DNA of 15,736 nt from positions 1-15,736 of the forward strand of contig JBDSJC010000200.1 of NCBI GenBank assembly GCA_039917655.1, in the 5' to 3' direction. The notes beneath the pieces are model-generated. The model was not told the DNA's origin and ran no database searches. It worked only from the letters and a program-made list of their open reading frames with translations. The position numbers and the translations under genes were made by a program. Position 1 is the stretch's first letter. Every line of letters begins with the position of its first letter. The DNA comes from PNKC01 sp039917655 (GTDB lineage: Bacteria > Chloroflexota > Dehalococcoidia > Tepidiformales > Tepidiformaceae). Shown here one piece after another: positions 1 to 6,921 of the stretch.

Positions 1-21
1 GCTTGGGACGTGGCGCGCCAG

Positions 22-37
22 TGTTTCACGTGAAACA
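22..37. promoter_or_regulatory. parS: parS centromere site 1
   Basis: The 16-base perfect palindrome TGTTTCACGTGAAACA matches the well-known bacterial parS consensus bound by ParB. It lies upstream of the operon that itself encodes ParA and ParB. ParB loads here and spreads as a CTP-dependent clamp. The site marks the origin-proximal part of the chromosome. The identification rests on the exact motif plus the nearby parAB genes. Confidence 0.96.
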
Positions 38-52
38 TAGCACATATGTTCT

Positions 53-68
53 CGTTTCACGTGAAACA
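53..68. promoter_or_regulatory. parS: parS centromere site 2
   Basis: CGTTTCACGTGAAACA has the perfect 14-base core GTTTCACGTGAAAC at 54-67 and differs from site 1 only in its first base. Its centre is 31 bases from that of site 1, about three helical turns, so both ParB dimers would face the same side of the DNA. A short palindrome, ACATATGT (42-49), sits midway between the two sites. Confidence 0.95.
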
Positions 69-149
69 AGCGTTTACCTGCGGAGGAAAGGGCCCGGCCG
101 GCCGCTGTGCCTACCTACCGCCTACCATTTGCCCTGCTACCATTGAAGA

Positions 150-1289
150 GTGAAGTCCCCTCGCACACTCGCGGTGCTGCCCCTCCTCGCGGTCGTCGCC
201 CTCGTGTTTTCTGCTTGCGTGAGCGTCGAAAACCCCCAGGGCTGGGGCGCGCCTACGTTTACCCCCAACGCTGTCTACTACCAGGAATCCAAGGACCACC
301 TCTCCGGCGCGACCCTGGCGGCGGACGGCTCTGCTACTCGTTCCTGGGTGTTTCCGGACAAAAACAACGGTCAGGACAAAGGCATCAGCCTCGACGCCAT
401 CTACGGTGCGCCGATTGTGGACGGAGACGCCGTCTACTTTTCTTCATTCTTGGCAGGCGTTTTCGCGCTCAATAAGGATACTGGCCGGCCGATCTGGCGC
501 GTGAGTACCGGCTTTTCGGGCGATATCGTCGGCGGCGTCTCGGTGGGCGGCGGAAAGGTGGCCTTCGGCACCACCGACGGGGAACTCCACCTTCTCGACG
601 AAAAGGACGGAAAGCCGTCCCTCGGCTGGCCGCAAGGCGGCGTCAACTTCGGGAAGGGCGTTTGGGCCAAGCCGATCATCTCCGGGGATGTGGTTTACGT
701 TGCTTCGATGGATGGCACCGTCAATGCGTTGAAGCTTTCAGACGGCTCCCGGACTTGGGCAAAGCCGTTCAGCGCGACGGGCGCAATCGCTGAGATTCGC
801 ATCCTGGACGACAACTATCTCTTCGCGCCAAGCCTGAACAAGCATGTCTATATCCTGAATCGCGCCGATGGCTCGCTGGCGCAGGACTTCCGCGCCGAGG
901 ACTGGGTCTGGGGTGGCGCAGCGTTCAAAGACAAGACGGTCTATTTCGGCGACTTCTCGGGTCACGTCTACTCACTCGACATAACTACTGGCAAAGACAA
1001 TTGGCCTTCGATTTCCCTGGGCAGCGACCGGGTCAAAGCCGCGCCGCAAATCGTGGGCGATGTGGTGGTCTTCGCGGACCGCAAGCCCACTATTCACTTC
1101 TTCAGCGCGAAAGATGGGTCGCGGCTCGGCATCCCCTTCCCAGTGGTCAACGCGGGCACGATTCGCGCGGACGGTACAACGTTGCAAGATGGCAGCGTGG
1201 TCTTCCTCACAACCAACGGGCGCATGTTCAAGGCCGACCCGAAGACGCAGACGGTGGCCGAACTGATCGTGAGTGGTGCGGGCAAATGA
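150..1289 (+). CDS. PQQ-like beta-propeller lipoprotein (BamB-like fold)
   Basis: The 379-residue protein starts with a lipoprotein signal peptide: K2/R5, a hydrophobic stretch at residues 7-20, then FSAC with the lipidated Cys at 23. Seven or so blade-like repeats follow, with the pattern 'hydrophobic-G-x-V-Y-hydrophobic, then G-x-h-x-A-L, D-x-x-T/D-G-x-x-x-W'. Clear blades lie near residues 85-118, 129-155, 172-204, 226-246, 257-285, 298-326 and 345-368. This is the PQQ/BamB-type propeller, probably a scaffold outside the membrane rather than an enzyme; no PQQ-dependent catalytic site was recognised. The GTG at 150 is the first possible start because an in-frame TGA lies at 144-146. Its Shine-Dalgarno match is poor. 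The stop overlaps the yidC start (ATGA), so the two are probably cotranslated. That pairing suggests a role beside the insertase, but this is inference. Confidence 0.88.
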   Translation: MKSPRTLAVLPLLAVVALVFSACVSVENPQGWGAPTFTPNAVYYQESKDHLSGATLAADGSATRSWVFPDKNNGQDKGISLDAIYGAPIVDGDAVYFSSFLAGVFALNKDTGRPIWRVSTGFSGDIVGGVSVGGGKVAFGTTDGELHLLDEKDGKPSLGWPQGGVNFGKGVWAKPIISGDVVYVASMDGTVNALKLSDGSRTWAKPFSATGAIAEIRILDDNYLFAPSLNKHVYILNRADGSLAQDFRAEDWVWGGAAFKDKTVYFGDFSGHVYSLDITTGKDNWPSISLGSDRVKAAPQIVGDVVVFADRKPTIHFFSAKDGSRLGIPFPVVNAGTIRADGTTLQDGSVVFLTTNGRMFKADPKTQTVAELIVSGAGK

Positions 1290-2176
1290 TCGGGGATATC
1301 TTTACCATCGCCCTGCTGAACCCGATGATCAACTTCTTGGTCGTCCTCAATAACGTGCTGTTCGGCAGTTTCGGGCTGGCGATCATCGCCTTCACGATCA
1401 TCATCCGGTTTGTCACGTTCCCCTTGACGCTGCGGCAGTTGCACTCGACGCGTTCGATGCAGGGCATCCAGCCGCGCATCCAGGAGATCAACAAGAAGTT
1501 CTCTGACCCGAAGCGCCGCCAGGAAGAGATCATGAAGGTCTACCGGGAGGCCGGGGTCAACCCACTCGGCTGCCTGGGGCCAATGATCCTACAGTTCCCG
1601 GTGCTCATCGCTCTGTACAGCGCTGTCCGGCTGGCGCTGGCCACTTCGCCGGAATCGCTCGAACGGCTGTCCGGGCACCTTTACTCGTGGAGCTTCATCC
1701 AGCACGGATTGCCGCTGCAGGAGCACTTTATCGGTATGGACCTGCGGGCAAACGGCGGCTCCGGAATCGGCATCGTGATGGTTGTGCTGGTGGGGCTGAC
1801 CACCTGGGCGCAGACCAAAACGACGGTAACCGTGGCGGCCGATGACAAGGCCAAGGCGCAGCAGCAGATGATGGCGTACATGATGCCGCTGATGTTCGCT
1901 TTCTTCGCCTTGAGCTTTCCGATCGGCGTGGCCGTCTACTGGGTTGTGAACTCGATTGTGGGCATCGCGTTCAACGTTCTGACCTACGGATTCCCATTGC
2001 TGAAGATCGAACCGGTCTTCAAGGCCCGCGTGCCCGCGCCACGCACGCCGGCCACCCCATCCACGGCTGCGGCTGTTTCCAGCCCGGTTGCCGCGGATGT
2101 TCAAACTGCTCGTGAATTGAGGACTGCCAATGGACTCGGCCGAAGCAAGCGGCAAAACCGTAGAAGACGCCCTTAA
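1286..2176 (+). CDS. yidC: membrane protein insertase YidC/Oxa1/SpoIIIJ
   Basis: The 296-residue insertase is of the short type found in single-membrane bacteria and lacks the large periplasmic domain of Gram-negative YidC. Hydrophobic segments lie near residues 14-48, 96-118, 160-176, 197-215 and 216-236. R41 in IIIRFVTFPL is the conserved groove arginine of the family. A charged cytoplasmic hairpin (50-95, rich in K/R/E/Q) precedes the NPLGCLGPMILQFPV signature. The C-terminal tail is strongly basic (SKRQNRRRRP), as expected for ribosome contact. No lipobox is seen at the N-terminus, unlike Bacillus SpoIIIJ. The ATG at 1286 overlaps the preceding stop by four bases. The last 47 bases also encode the start of jag in another frame. 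Confidence 0.97.
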   Translation: MIGDIFTIALLNPMINFLVVLNNVLFGSFGLAIIAFTIIIRFVTFPLTLRQLHSTRSMQGIQPRIQEINKKFSDPKRRQEEIMKVYREAGVNPLGCLGPMILQFPVLIALYSAVRLALATSPESLERLSGHLYSWSFIQHGLPLQEHFIGMDLRANGGSGIGIVMVVLVGLTTWAQTKTTVTVAADDKAKAQQQMMAYMMPLMFAFFALSFPIGVAVYWVVNSIVGIAFNVLTYGFPLLKIEPVFKARVPAPRTPATPSTAAAVSSPVAADVQTARELRTANGLGRSKRQNRRRRP

Positions 2177-3308
2177 CAGGGCGCTCGTACAGATCGGGGC
2201 AACCCGGGACGACGTTAACAACGAACGCGTGAGCTTCGATGTGCTCGATGAAGGCCGCAAGGGCGGGCTCTTTGGGCGCGGAGGCAAGGATGCCACGGTG
2301 CGCGTGATGCGCGTGACCGGAGCACAGGCGCCCGCCGCGCCGCGCCCTCGGGAAGAACGCGGGCCACGGCCCGAGAGCCAGCGTGGGCGCGGCGGACGTG
2401 GGCGCGGCGGCGATAACGGACGCTCGGACAGCGGCCAGAGCGATGGTGGACGCCCTGAAGGCGGCCAGCGAGATGTTGGCCGGGCAGACTCGCCACGTGG
2501 CGGCGGAGGACCTCGCGGTACTCGCGCGGGCGGAGGCGGTTCTCGCGTTTCGCAGACGCGCACCGGATTCGAACAACCCGTGCCGAAGCTCACCGACGCC
2601 GATTTCACCCGTCCCAAGGATGGCGGCGCGGAAGCGCCGGGCGCTGTGCCCGATGCCGCCGCCGGCCGGGGCGCCCCACGCGGGGGCCGCGGCGCCCGTG
2701 GAGGGCAACGCACAGACGAGACCCCCGCCACGGAAGGTCCGCCTCGTGCGGAGCGTCCAGAACGTGGCGACCGGGCCGACCGTGGCGAACGCCGCCATCG
2801 CGACGACGAGCCGCGAGTCGAACCTGACATCAATGCACCAGCCGTTGAATTCGCGGCCGAGACCGTGGACGACCTGCTTCGCATCCTCGATATCCCCTCC
2901 GAGCTTTCGATCAGAGAGCCGCTGACCGCTGGCGACGGACTGGGGAGTACGCTCGCCGTCATCGACATCAAGGGCGAAGACCTCGGGCTGCTGATCGGGC
3001 GTCGCGGCGACACGCTGCTTTCGCTTCAATACCTGGTGAACCTGATGGTGGGACGCAAATTCCCCGGGCAGGGCGGCGTGACGATCGATGTGGAGCACTA
3101 CCGGCACCGCAATGAAGAGCGCATCATTTCGCTCGCCAAGCGGATGGCCGATAGAGTGCGCGAGACCGGGTCGCCAATTACTCTCGAGCCGATGTCGGCC
3201 TCCGAACGGCGGCTCGTGCACATGACGTTCGCGGACGACCCGGCATTGGAAACGAACAGCATCGGCGATGGCGACAACCGTAAGGTGGTCATCAGCGCCC
3301 GCCGATAG
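2130..3308 (+). CDS. jag: Jag/KhpB RNA-binding protein (Jag_N-KH-R3H) with a long linker
   Basis: The 392-residue protein has three recognisable parts. The Jag_N domain spans about 1-64, including the KGGLFGRGGKDATVRV motif. A KH domain spans about 240-312, with the GxxG loop IGRRG at 289-293. An R3H domain spans about 315-392, with R360 and H364 giving the R-x3-H signature. The typical yidC-jag order supports the call. The family binds RNA and affects cell-envelope synthesis and division in Firmicutes; its target here is unknown. The unusual part is a linker of about 175 residues (65-239) very rich in G, R, D, E and P, probably disordered. The ATG at 2130 has GAGG at 2120-2123 with six bases of spacing, so the 47-base overlap with yidC is credible. 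Confidence 0.95.
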   Translation: MDSAEASGKTVEDALNRALVQIGATRDDVNNERVSFDVLDEGRKGGLFGRGGKDATVRVMRVTGAQAPAAPRPREERGPRPESQRGRGGRGRGGDNGRSDSGQSDGGRPEGGQRDVGRADSPRGGGGPRGTRAGGGGSRVSQTRTGFEQPVPKLTDADFTRPKDGGAEAPGAVPDAAAGRGAPRGGRGARGGQRTDETPATEGPPRAERPERGDRADRGERRHRDDEPRVEPDINAPAVEFAAETVDDLLRILDIPSELSIREPLTAGDGLGSTLAVIDIKGEDLGLLIGRRGDTLLSLQYLVNLMVGRKFPGQGGVTIDVEHYRHRNEERIISLAKRMADRVRETGSPITLEPMSASERRLVHMTFADDPALETNSIGDGDNRKVVISARR

Positions 3309-3313
3309 CCCTG

Positions 3314-3319
3314 GAGGTA
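3314..3319 (+). promoter_or_regulatory. strong Shine-Dalgarno site before the PfkB kinase gene
   Basis: GGAGGT lies just after the jag stop. The spacing is ideal (5-6 bases) for the codon at 3325, which is ACG in the kinase frame. The nearest canonical starts are GTG at 3334 and 3337, 14 and 17 bases away. It argues against the far upstream ATG at 3268, which has no such site. Confidence 0.6.
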
Positions 3320-3333
3320 GCGTCACGCACGTA

Positions 3334-4149
3334 GTGGTGGCAGGCAATGTGGTTGAAGACCGGGCGCCAGATGGCGGCTGGGTACCAGGCGGCCCTTCAC
3401 TGTATGCTGCGCGAATGGCCCACGCTCTCGGTGCGCGCGTGACGCTCCTCACTACGCTCACTCCTTCGTTCGACCGCGCTTGCCTCGAAGGGCTGGAAGT
3501 CCCCCAATTCCCGGCGGCGTTTCTGCCGCGCTACGCGAACAGCTACAACGGCGCGGGGAACCGGACGCAGATGCTGCTCAGCACCGGCGAACCGCTCGAC
3601 CTGGATGATATCCACTTCGAGGCCATGCCCGACGTCGTTATCGTGGCGCCCGCTTACCACGAATTTGCCACCCCACCCGTGATCCCAGCGCGGTTTACGG
3701 CGGTTGACCTCCAGGGTCCGCTGCGCAACGTTGAGGGCGAGACGGTGCGCTCGCATCCGCAGCCTCGAAAGGTGGTCGATCAGTTCGTGCGGGCGGACGA
3801 ATACGTGTTCTTTAGCGAGGAAGATGCGCCGGACGCGGAAGGGCTCGGGCGATATGCCGCGAACCTCGGCGCAACGGTTCTTCTGACCAGTGGCTACAAA
3901 GGGGCCACACTGTTTTCAGGTGGCGAAGAGCGTCATCTGGAGGCGCTTTTGGCCGATTCCGTGGACCCCACCGGGGCCGGTGATTGCTTCGCCACGGCGT
4001 TCATGGTGCGTCTCGCCGAGACGGGCAGCCTGGACGCTGCCTGCGCGTTCGGCCTGGCAGCTGGCGCACTCAGCGTGGGCGGCATCGGATTGGCCGGCGT
4101 GCCCAGCCGCGAGCGGATCGAACAGCGATTGGCACGGGAGGCAGCCTGA
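3334..4149 (+). CDS. PfkB-family (ribokinase-like) carbohydrate kinase
   Basis: From the GTG at 3334 the protein has 271 residues and belongs to the ribokinase/PfkB superfamily of ATP-dependent sugar kinases. The second PfkB signature is clear: DPTGAGDCFATAF, with the catalytic-base Asp of GAGD at residue 217. The N-terminal strand AGNVVED and the glycine pair in VPGGPSLYAA (19-20) match the sugar-binding lid region. TSGYKGATLFSGG is the usual strand before the ATP site. The substrate cannot be read from sequence; inositol- or nucleoside-type kinases of this family look similar. An ATG at 3268 would overlap jag by 41 bases but lacks a ribosome site and adds an implausible N-terminus. The true start may be ACG 3325, which restores THVVVAGN. 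The stop overlaps the parA start (ATGA). Confidence 0.88.
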   Translation: MVAGNVVEDRAPDGGWVPGGPSLYAARMAHALGARVTLLTTLTPSFDRACLEGLEVPQFPAAFLPRYANSYNGAGNRTQMLLSTGEPLDLDDIHFEAMPDVVIVAPAYHEFATPPVIPARFTAVDLQGPLRNVEGETVRSHPQPRKVVDQFVRADEYVFFSEEDAPDAEGLGRYAANLGATVLLTSGYKGATLFSGGEERHLEALLADSVDPTGAGDCFATAFMVRLAETGSLDAACAFGLAAGALSVGGIGLAGVPSRERIEQRLAREAA

Positions 4150-4919
4150 TGAGAGCTCGATTCGTCACCCTTGTGAATCAAAAGGGCGGCGTCGGCAAGA
4201 CGACCACCGCCGTCTCCCTGGCGGCGGCCCTTGGGCGGCGCGGCGAGAAGGTGCTGCTTATCGATCTTGACCCGCAGGCGAACGCCACGAGCGCCCTCGG
4301 TGTTGACGGCGTTGACCGTCGCGGCATCTACGATGCGCTGCTGGATGAAGTCTCGATCGAGGATTGCATCGTCCATGTGCCAGAAGAGAAGTTGGACCTC
4401 GTCCCGTCGAGCCGTGAACTTTCGGGGGCGGAGGTGGAACTGGTCCCGCAGATGGCTCGCGAACGCAGGCTGACCAGCGCAATGGCCCCTATCCGCGACC
4501 GATACGACTGGGTGCTGGTGGATTGCCCACCCTCGCTTGGGCTGCTGACGATCAATGCCCTTACCGCGAGTGACAGCGTGATTATCCCGGTGCAGTGCGA
4601 ATACATGGCGCTCGAAGGGTTGAGCCGCTTGATGGAGACGCTGGATTTGGTGCGTCGAAATCTGAATCCAGGCCTGACGCTGCTCGGCGTGGTGCTGACG
4701 ATGTTTGATAAGCGCACGCGCCTTTCGCAGCAGGTGGTGGACGAAGTGCGGGGGCACTTCGCGGAGACGTTCGAAACGATCATCCCCCGCTCCGTTCGCT
4801 TGAGCGAGGCGCCCAGCCACGGCCATTCGATCTTTCTCTATGAAGGCGGTGGGCGTTCGGCCGCCGCCTACGATTCGCTTGCCGCCGAACTGCTAGCCCG
4901 CGTAGGAGTTGCCGTATGA
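4149..4919 (+). CDS. parA: ParA/Soj chromosome-partitioning ATPase
   Basis: The 256-residue protein is a Soj-like ParA without an N-terminal DNA-binding domain, as usual for chromosomal copies. The deviant Walker A motif KGGVGKTT spans 12-19, with signature Lys12 and Lys17. The A' motif IDLDPQANAT is at 38-47 and the Walker B strand VLVDCPPS at 122-129. The C-terminal part SVRLSEAPSHGHSI (215-228) is also characteristic. It binds nucleoid DNA as an ATP dimer, and ParB-parS complexes stimulate its ATPase to move sister origins apart. Both junctions are ATGA overlaps, with the kinase gene upstream and parB downstream, so translation is likely coupled. Confidence 0.97.
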   Translation: MRARFVTLVNQKGGVGKTTTAVSLAAALGRRGEKVLLIDLDPQANATSALGVDGVDRRGIYDALLDEVSIEDCIVHVPEEKLDLVPSSRELSGAEVELVPQMARERRLTSAMAPIRDRYDWVLVDCPPSLGLLTINALTASDSVIIPVQCEYMALEGLSRLMETLDLVRRNLNPGLTLLGVVLTMFDKRTRLSQQVVDEVRGHFAETFETIIPRSVRLSEAPSHGHSIFLYEGGGRSAAAYDSLAAELLARVGVAV

Positions 4920-5920
4920 CGCAGCCAAAACGAGGTCTCGGACGGGGCCTGGACGCCCTCTTTGGGAGTCCGCCAGCGGTGGAACCAGAGGCCCGGGCGG
5001 AGCCAGCGGAACGGGATCCGGAGCCTGTGGCCACCATGCAGCCACCGCCCTCCACACCGCCTCCCCCGCCAACGCCGGAGCCCGTGGCGATCGTCTCTGC
5101 CGCGGTCGTTTCCATTCGTCGCGGTGGCCCGGACCAGCTCGACATCGACCTTATTTCGCCGAACCCCGAACAGCCACGCACCCACTTCGAGCCCGAGAAG
5201 CTGCGCGAACTGGCCGATTCGATCCGGGAGCACGGCGTTATTCAACCCCTCATCGTGACGCGGGACGCGGAGGGCAGCTACCGCCTGATCGCGGGCGAGC
5301 GCCGCTTGCAGGCGGCCCGGCTGGCTGGCCTGGAAACTGTACCGGTCGTGGTGCGCGAAGCGACCGAGGCACAGATGCTCGAACTCGCGCTGATCGAAAA
5401 CATCCAGCGCGCGGACCTCAACGCGGTGGAAGAGGCGATGGCCTACCGCCGCCTGATCGAGGAGTACGGCCTCACCCAGGAAGAGGCCGCGCAGAAGGTG
5501 GGCAAGAGCCGCACCGCCGTCGCCAACTCCATGCGCCTGCTCCAGCTTGAGAGTGAGATTAAACGCAGCCTCGTCTCCGGCGAAATCACCGAGGGCCACG
5601 CCCGCGCGCTGCTGGGGCTGCCCGAAGGCCGCGGCCGGGTGGGCGCCTGGCGAGACGTGGTCAAGAAGAAGCTCAGCGTGCGGGACACTGAGGGCTTCGT
5701 CCGCCGCACTCTCGCCGGAGTGCCGGCGACCAGCAACACTGCTGGAGCCCAGACCGCCCGCCGCGACGCGGGCATTTCGGATATCGAAGGCCGCCTGCGC
5801 CGCGCACTGAGCACGCGGGTGACCGTCCAGCCGCAGAAGCAGGGCGCCAAGATCGTCATCGAGTGCTACAGCCAGGAGGAGTTCCGAGGTGTCGTCGATA
5901 CGATCCTCGGGGACTACTGA
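4916..5920 (+). CDS. parB: ParB/Spo0J chromosome-partitioning protein
   Basis: The 334-residue protein has the expected architecture. RGLGRGLDALFG (6-17) is the N-terminal motif that stimulates ParA. A proline-rich linker spans about 18-60. The CTP-binding N domain is at about 74-165, with AGERRLQAARLAG (126-138) and ENIQR (161-165). The helix-turn-helix that reads parS is at about 186-211 (LTQEEAAQKVGKSRTAVAN). The C-terminal dimerisation domain lies at about 280-334. It should bind the two parS sites at 22-68, slide along the DNA as a CTP clamp and activate ParA. It starts in an ATGA overlap with parA and ends overlapping the RidA-family gene by one base (TGATG). Confidence 0.97.
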   Translation: MTQPKRGLGRGLDALFGSPPAVEPEARAEPAERDPEPVATMQPPPSTPPPPPTPEPVAIVSAAVVSIRRGGPDQLDIDLISPNPEQPRTHFEPEKLRELADSIREHGVIQPLIVTRDAEGSYRLIAGERRLQAARLAGLETVPVVVREATEAQMLELALIENIQRADLNAVEEAMAYRRLIEEYGLTQEEAAQKVGKSRTAVANSMRLLQLESEIKRSLVSGEITEGHARALLGLPEGRGRVGAWRDVVKKKLSVRDTEGFVRRTLAGVPATSNTAGAQTARRDAGISDIEGRLRRALSTRVTVQPQKQGAKIVIECYSQEEFRGVVDTILGDY

Positions 5921-6375
5921 TGAGCATCGGGGACCGCCTGAAGGAACTGGGCGTTACCGTGCCGGCGCCCTTGCCGCCAGCGGCCGGGGGTCTTTATGCG
6001 CCGTGCGTGCAGACAGGTTCGTTGCTGTTTGTTTCAGGTCAGATCCCGCGCGGGGCGGATGCGCGCGGCAAACTCGGCGAAAGCGTGACGGTCGAGCAGG
6101 GCCAGGCCCTGGCGCGAGAATGCGCGCTGAATGCGCTGGGCATTGTGCAGGCTCACCTGGGGTCACTGGACCGCATCGTGCAGGCCGTACGGGTGGCGGG
6201 TTACGTAGCAAGCGCCGAAGGCTTCACCGATCACCCTCGCGTGATCAACGGGGCATCGCAGCTCTTGATCGATGTGCTCGGGGAGAAAGGCCGCTCCGCG
6301 CGAATCGCCATTGGCGTGGCCGAACTGCCGCTGGGAGTCCCGGTGGAAGTGGAGTTCCTGTTCGAAGTGGCGTGA
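5920..6375 (+). CDS. RidA/YjgF/UK114-family protein, about 150-residue subgroup
   Basis: The 151-residue protein has the RidA fold signatures. LLFVSGQIPR (35-44) matches the family's strand and loop. R128 in SARIAIGVAELPLGVPVEVE aligns with the arginine that binds the carboxylate of imine or keto-acid substrates in RidA. The N-terminal GDRLKELG stretch and overall length fit the longer subgroup rather than the 128-residue housekeeping RidA. Archetypal members hydrolyse reactive 2-aminoacrylate, but the activity of this subgroup is uncertain. The ATG overlaps the parB stop by one base, so it is probably the last gene of the operon. The link to partitioning is likely one of shared expression rather than function. 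Confidence 0.9.
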   Translation: MSIGDRLKELGVTVPAPLPPAAGGLYAPCVQTGSLLFVSGQIPRGADARGKLGESVTVEQGQALARECALNALGIVQAHLGSLDRIVQAVRVAGYVASAEGFTDHPRVINGASQLLIDVLGEKGRSARIAIGVAELPLGVPVEVEFLFEVA

Positions 6376-6456
6376 GGCTCGCGACTCGAACCTGAGCCGC
6401 GACCGTAAGCGAGCGGATGCGCGGTCTTCGCCCCCGTCCGGCGGTGGGCCCCTCTG

Positions 6457-6490
6457 CCGTTCACCCTTCGACTCCGCTCAGGGCGAACGG
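6457..6490. terminator. REP-like hairpin between convergent genes
   Basis: CCGTTCACCCT (6457-6467) pairs with AGGGCGAACGG (6480-6490) with one mismatch, leaving a 12-base loop. The inner part is a minus-orientation variant of the window's REP-like repeat, with core CCCTGAGCGGAGTCGAAGGG when reversed. It lies between the end of the parB-ridA operon and the end of the - strand secreted-protein genes, so it could terminate transcription from both sides. No T-run follows, so the terminator role is inferred. Confidence 0.5.
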
Positions 6491-6530
6491 GATTGTGACG
6501 GCGTCGAAATCCTGGCTGGCAGCTGACGCC

Positions 6531-6887
6531 CTAATACACCCCGTCCTTGGCCACCTGGGGGCCGAAGCGCTTGAACGGCCCGACCGTGGCGCTGGGGCTT
6601 GGTGACGGTGAGGCAGTCGGCGAGCCACCCGGCCCGGCCGCACCAGACCCGCCCGCCAGCACCCCGATATCGAGCGAGTAGCTTCCCCCACCCGAAGTGC
6701 CCGCGATCGGCTGCCCAACCCCGGTCTGCAACACGTAGCTGCCGCCGCTCACCGTTTGGCCCCCGCCAGTAAGGGCGGTGAAGGAAGCGTCGTAGCTCCC
6801 ACCTGTTTGCGCCCAGACGGTGGTGACAGCGACTAACGCGGAAGCGCCGAGCAGGAGTCCCGGCCAGCGGATGCGTCTCAGGTGCAT
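6531..6887 (-). CDS. small secreted protein with GGxY repeats and an S/P-rich tail
   Basis: The 118-residue protein has a signal peptide: RRIR near the N-terminus, a hydrophobic core at 10-24 and a likely cut after VWA26. The mature part carries two related repeats, GGSYDASFTALTGGGQ and GGSYVLQTGVGQPIAG, plus GGGSYSLDIGVLAGG. The 'GQP-AG' and 'GG-Y-L' pattern recalls secreted Chloroflexota proteins of unknown function. A Ser/Pro linker (SPTASPSPSPSAT) leads to a short conserved-looking tail ending KDGVY. The ATG has GGAGG six bases upstream. It lies 34 bases after the larger secreted protein on the same strand, so the two are probably one operon. The role is unknown and a surface location is inferred. 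Confidence 0.75.
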   Translation of the reverse strand: MHLRRIRWPGLLLGASALVAVTTVWAQTGGSYDASFTALTGGGQTVSGGSYVLQTGVGQPIAGTSGGGSYSLDIGVLAGGSGAAGPGGSPTASPSPSPSATVGPFKRFGPQVAKDGVY

Positions 6888-6921
6888 CGCGGCCCTCCTA
6901 CGAGACCCAGTGGAGGGCCGC

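Noticed and set aside
107..475. Alternative + frame at the start of the window
   Set aside because: It overlaps the lipoprotein in another frame and is arginine/proline-rich. The GGAGG at 82-86 is too far from its GTG (107) to support it.
1589..3461. Long open frames on the - strand opposite yidC and jag
   Set aside because: They are rich in R, S, P and A with no domain pattern, and lie opposite strongly recognisable genes. GC-rich DNA produces such frames by chance.
3933..4826. Long - strand open frame opposite parA
   Set aside because: No recognisable motif, and it is a shadow of the parA coding pattern with its Walker motifs.
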